From assembly GCA_016271365.2 (NCBI GenBank), contig CM028130.1, forward strand, positions 466,893,501-466,957,500: a stretch of 64,000 nt of DNA, given 5' to 3'. Origin of the DNA: Neoceratodus forsteri. Its lineage: Eukaryota; Chordata; Ceratodontiformes; Ceratodontidae. Shown here in pieces: positions 63,010 to 64,000 of this stretch. Position numbers and translations under genes: made by a program. How positions within the stretch are numbered: position 1 is the first letter of the stretch; the number at the start of each line of letters is the position of its first letter. Below the pieces are notes generated by a model. It was not told the DNA's origin. It saw only the letters and a list, made by a program, of their open reading frames with translations, and did no database searches.

Positions 63010-64000
63010 GTTGATGGCAGATATACCTGAACTCAATATAAGGGGTAAGGCAGAGAAGAACTGCAGCAAAAGAAAACAAAATGGAGTTGGAAAGAGGGAA
63101 CAAGCAGGCAAAAGTGGGTATGTAGGTAGGATAAGCAGTGAATCATGGAAAGCCATGTATACAAATGCCTGCAGTCTGGGAAATAAAATCCCAGACCTGG
63201 TGGCCTTGATGGCAGAGTGGACCTGGACACAGTGGATATTACTGAGATGTGGTACACTGGAAACCACGACGTGGAGGTAAGTGTGCCAGATTATGCTCTC
63301 TTTAGGAAGGATGGGGAGGGTAAAAAAGGAGGAGGGGTTGCCCTTTATGTCAGGGAGGGTATAAAAGCAATGGCAGTACACGGTAGGCAGGGGAGGCCAA
63401 GGCACTGTGAGTCACCCTTAAGATGGGCAATGACACAGCAATTTTCAGAGAAGTGATGTACAGGCCTCCAGCACAGGGGGAGGAGGTGGATAGGGTGCTA
63501 GTGGAAGAAATACACAGGATGGCAGCAAAAGGAACGGTATTGCTCTTGGGCGGTTTCAGTATGCCAGATGTGGATTGGATCAGCCCGGCAGCAGCCTCAG
63601 CCAGGAGCCGAGAAATCATGGAATCCTTGCAGGGGGCAGGCCTCGGACAGTTAGTATCAGAACTCACCAGGGACAAGGCAATTTTTGACCTTGTACTAAC
63701 CAATGGAGACAGAATCACAGAAGTCAGTGTGGATGGGCACCTAGGGTCCAGCAACCACCAGACAGTGTGGTTTAATATAAGTACTGTGTCACAGTTGAGC
63801 CACACAAAAGCAAGGGTTTGGGATTTCAGGAGGGCGGACTTTGCCAAGATAGGGAGAAGAATCAAAGAAGCCCTCAAGGGAAGGGAAGCAAGAGGTGGGG
63901 TGGAGGAGCAATGGGCCCACCTAAAAGGAGCCACAGTGGAGGTGACAAATCAATGCATTTGGCTGACAAACAAGGGCAAGAGATGGATTAGAGAAGGAAT
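63010..64000 (+). pseudogene. CR1 ORF2 endonuclease (5' part, runs off the window)
   Basis: From about 63145 the translation reads SWKAMYTNACSLGNKIPDLV (N-A-R-S-L start). The frame 63217-63456 has DITEMWYTGNHDVEVSVPDY (T-E-T-W as T-E-M-W) and LFRKDGEGKKGGGVALYVRE. A further frame from about 63455 gives VMYRPPAQGEEVDRV, LLLGGFSMPDVDWISPAA and LGSSNHQTVWF. The catalytic G-D-F-N is GGFS (about 63549-63560) and S-D-H is SNH, both damaged. The linker to RT (WDFRRADFAKIGRRIKEAL) reaches the window end. Confidence 0.85.

Larger units (their letters stand above)
60000..64000 (+). mobile_element. CR1-clade LINE, plus strand, continuing past the window, split by another CR1
   Basis: ORF1 with an esterase domain (60402-61343) and the start of ORF2 (endonuclease, from about 63010) lie on the plus strand. 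They are separated by a minus-strand CR1 at 61335-62930 that replaces the normally short spacer. RT should follow beyond position 64000. Confidence 0.85.

Noticed and set aside
1..64000. Endogenous retrovirus or host gene exons
   Set aside because: No LTR pair, gag/protease/integrase motif, or exon-intron series with a known host protein was recognised; all RT sequences are of LINE type.

Overview
The window looks like intergenic or intronic DNA from a large, repeat-rich eukaryotic genome. I see no host gene exon, RNA gene cluster or prokaryotic feature. CR1 elements with an esterase-type first ORF, several L1-clade LINEs, a DUF6570-type Helitron and abundant palindromic repeats together suggest a non-mammalian vertebrate, most likely an amphibian such as a caecilian or a similarly repeat-rich tetrapod. 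That placement is inference; no host gene is available to test it. Every protein-coding stretch I recognise belongs to a transposable element, and nearly all are broken by stops or frameshifts.

Layout. 1-2.1 kb: AT-rich DNA with a small inverted repeat and a tRNA-SINE-like element ending in a (TA)n tract. 2.4-8.7 kb, plus strand: a decayed autonomous Helitron (N-terminal region, DUF6570-like region, HUH/two-tyrosine Rep, PIF1-like helicase) followed immediately by a ubiquitin-specific-protease (USP, peptidase C19) domain; this is the most interesting coding content. 9.49-11.34 kb: a non-coding hAT-like element with an 8-9 bp target duplication, carrying four ~150 bp tandem repeats. 11.4-17.6 kb, minus strand: a decayed LINE of unresolved clade (ORF1, endonuclease, RT, C-terminal knuckle), itself hit by a 5'-truncated L1 with a 23 bp target-site duplication. 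17.65-24.44 kb: a minus-strand L1 split by a plus-strand CR1 (19.07-23.47 kb).

24.5-43.9 kb is mostly non-coding and structurally unusual: fold-back repeats, a ~2 kb composite repeat family present in several copies and both orientations, short-period hairpin arrays, and a ~300 bp satellite built of palindromic units. A minus-strand CR1 (34.2-36.75 kb) interrupted by a 189 bp hairpin-bearing insertion lies among them.

43.9-64 kb is again LINE-rich: a minus-strand Jockey-superfamily RT fragment (43.9-46.0), a near-complete but dead minus-strand L1 (46.0-52.35), a head-to-head plus-strand L1 (52.4-58.4) broken by three insertions, a second copy of the palindromic satellite (58.45-59.4), a 157 bp near-perfect palindrome, and a plus-strand CR1 (60-64 kb, running off the window) split by an oppositely oriented CR1 (61.33-62.93).

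The relationships between elements are insertional rather than operonic: nesting gives a relative age order (outer elements older). No gene here is likely to make a functional full-length protein today.
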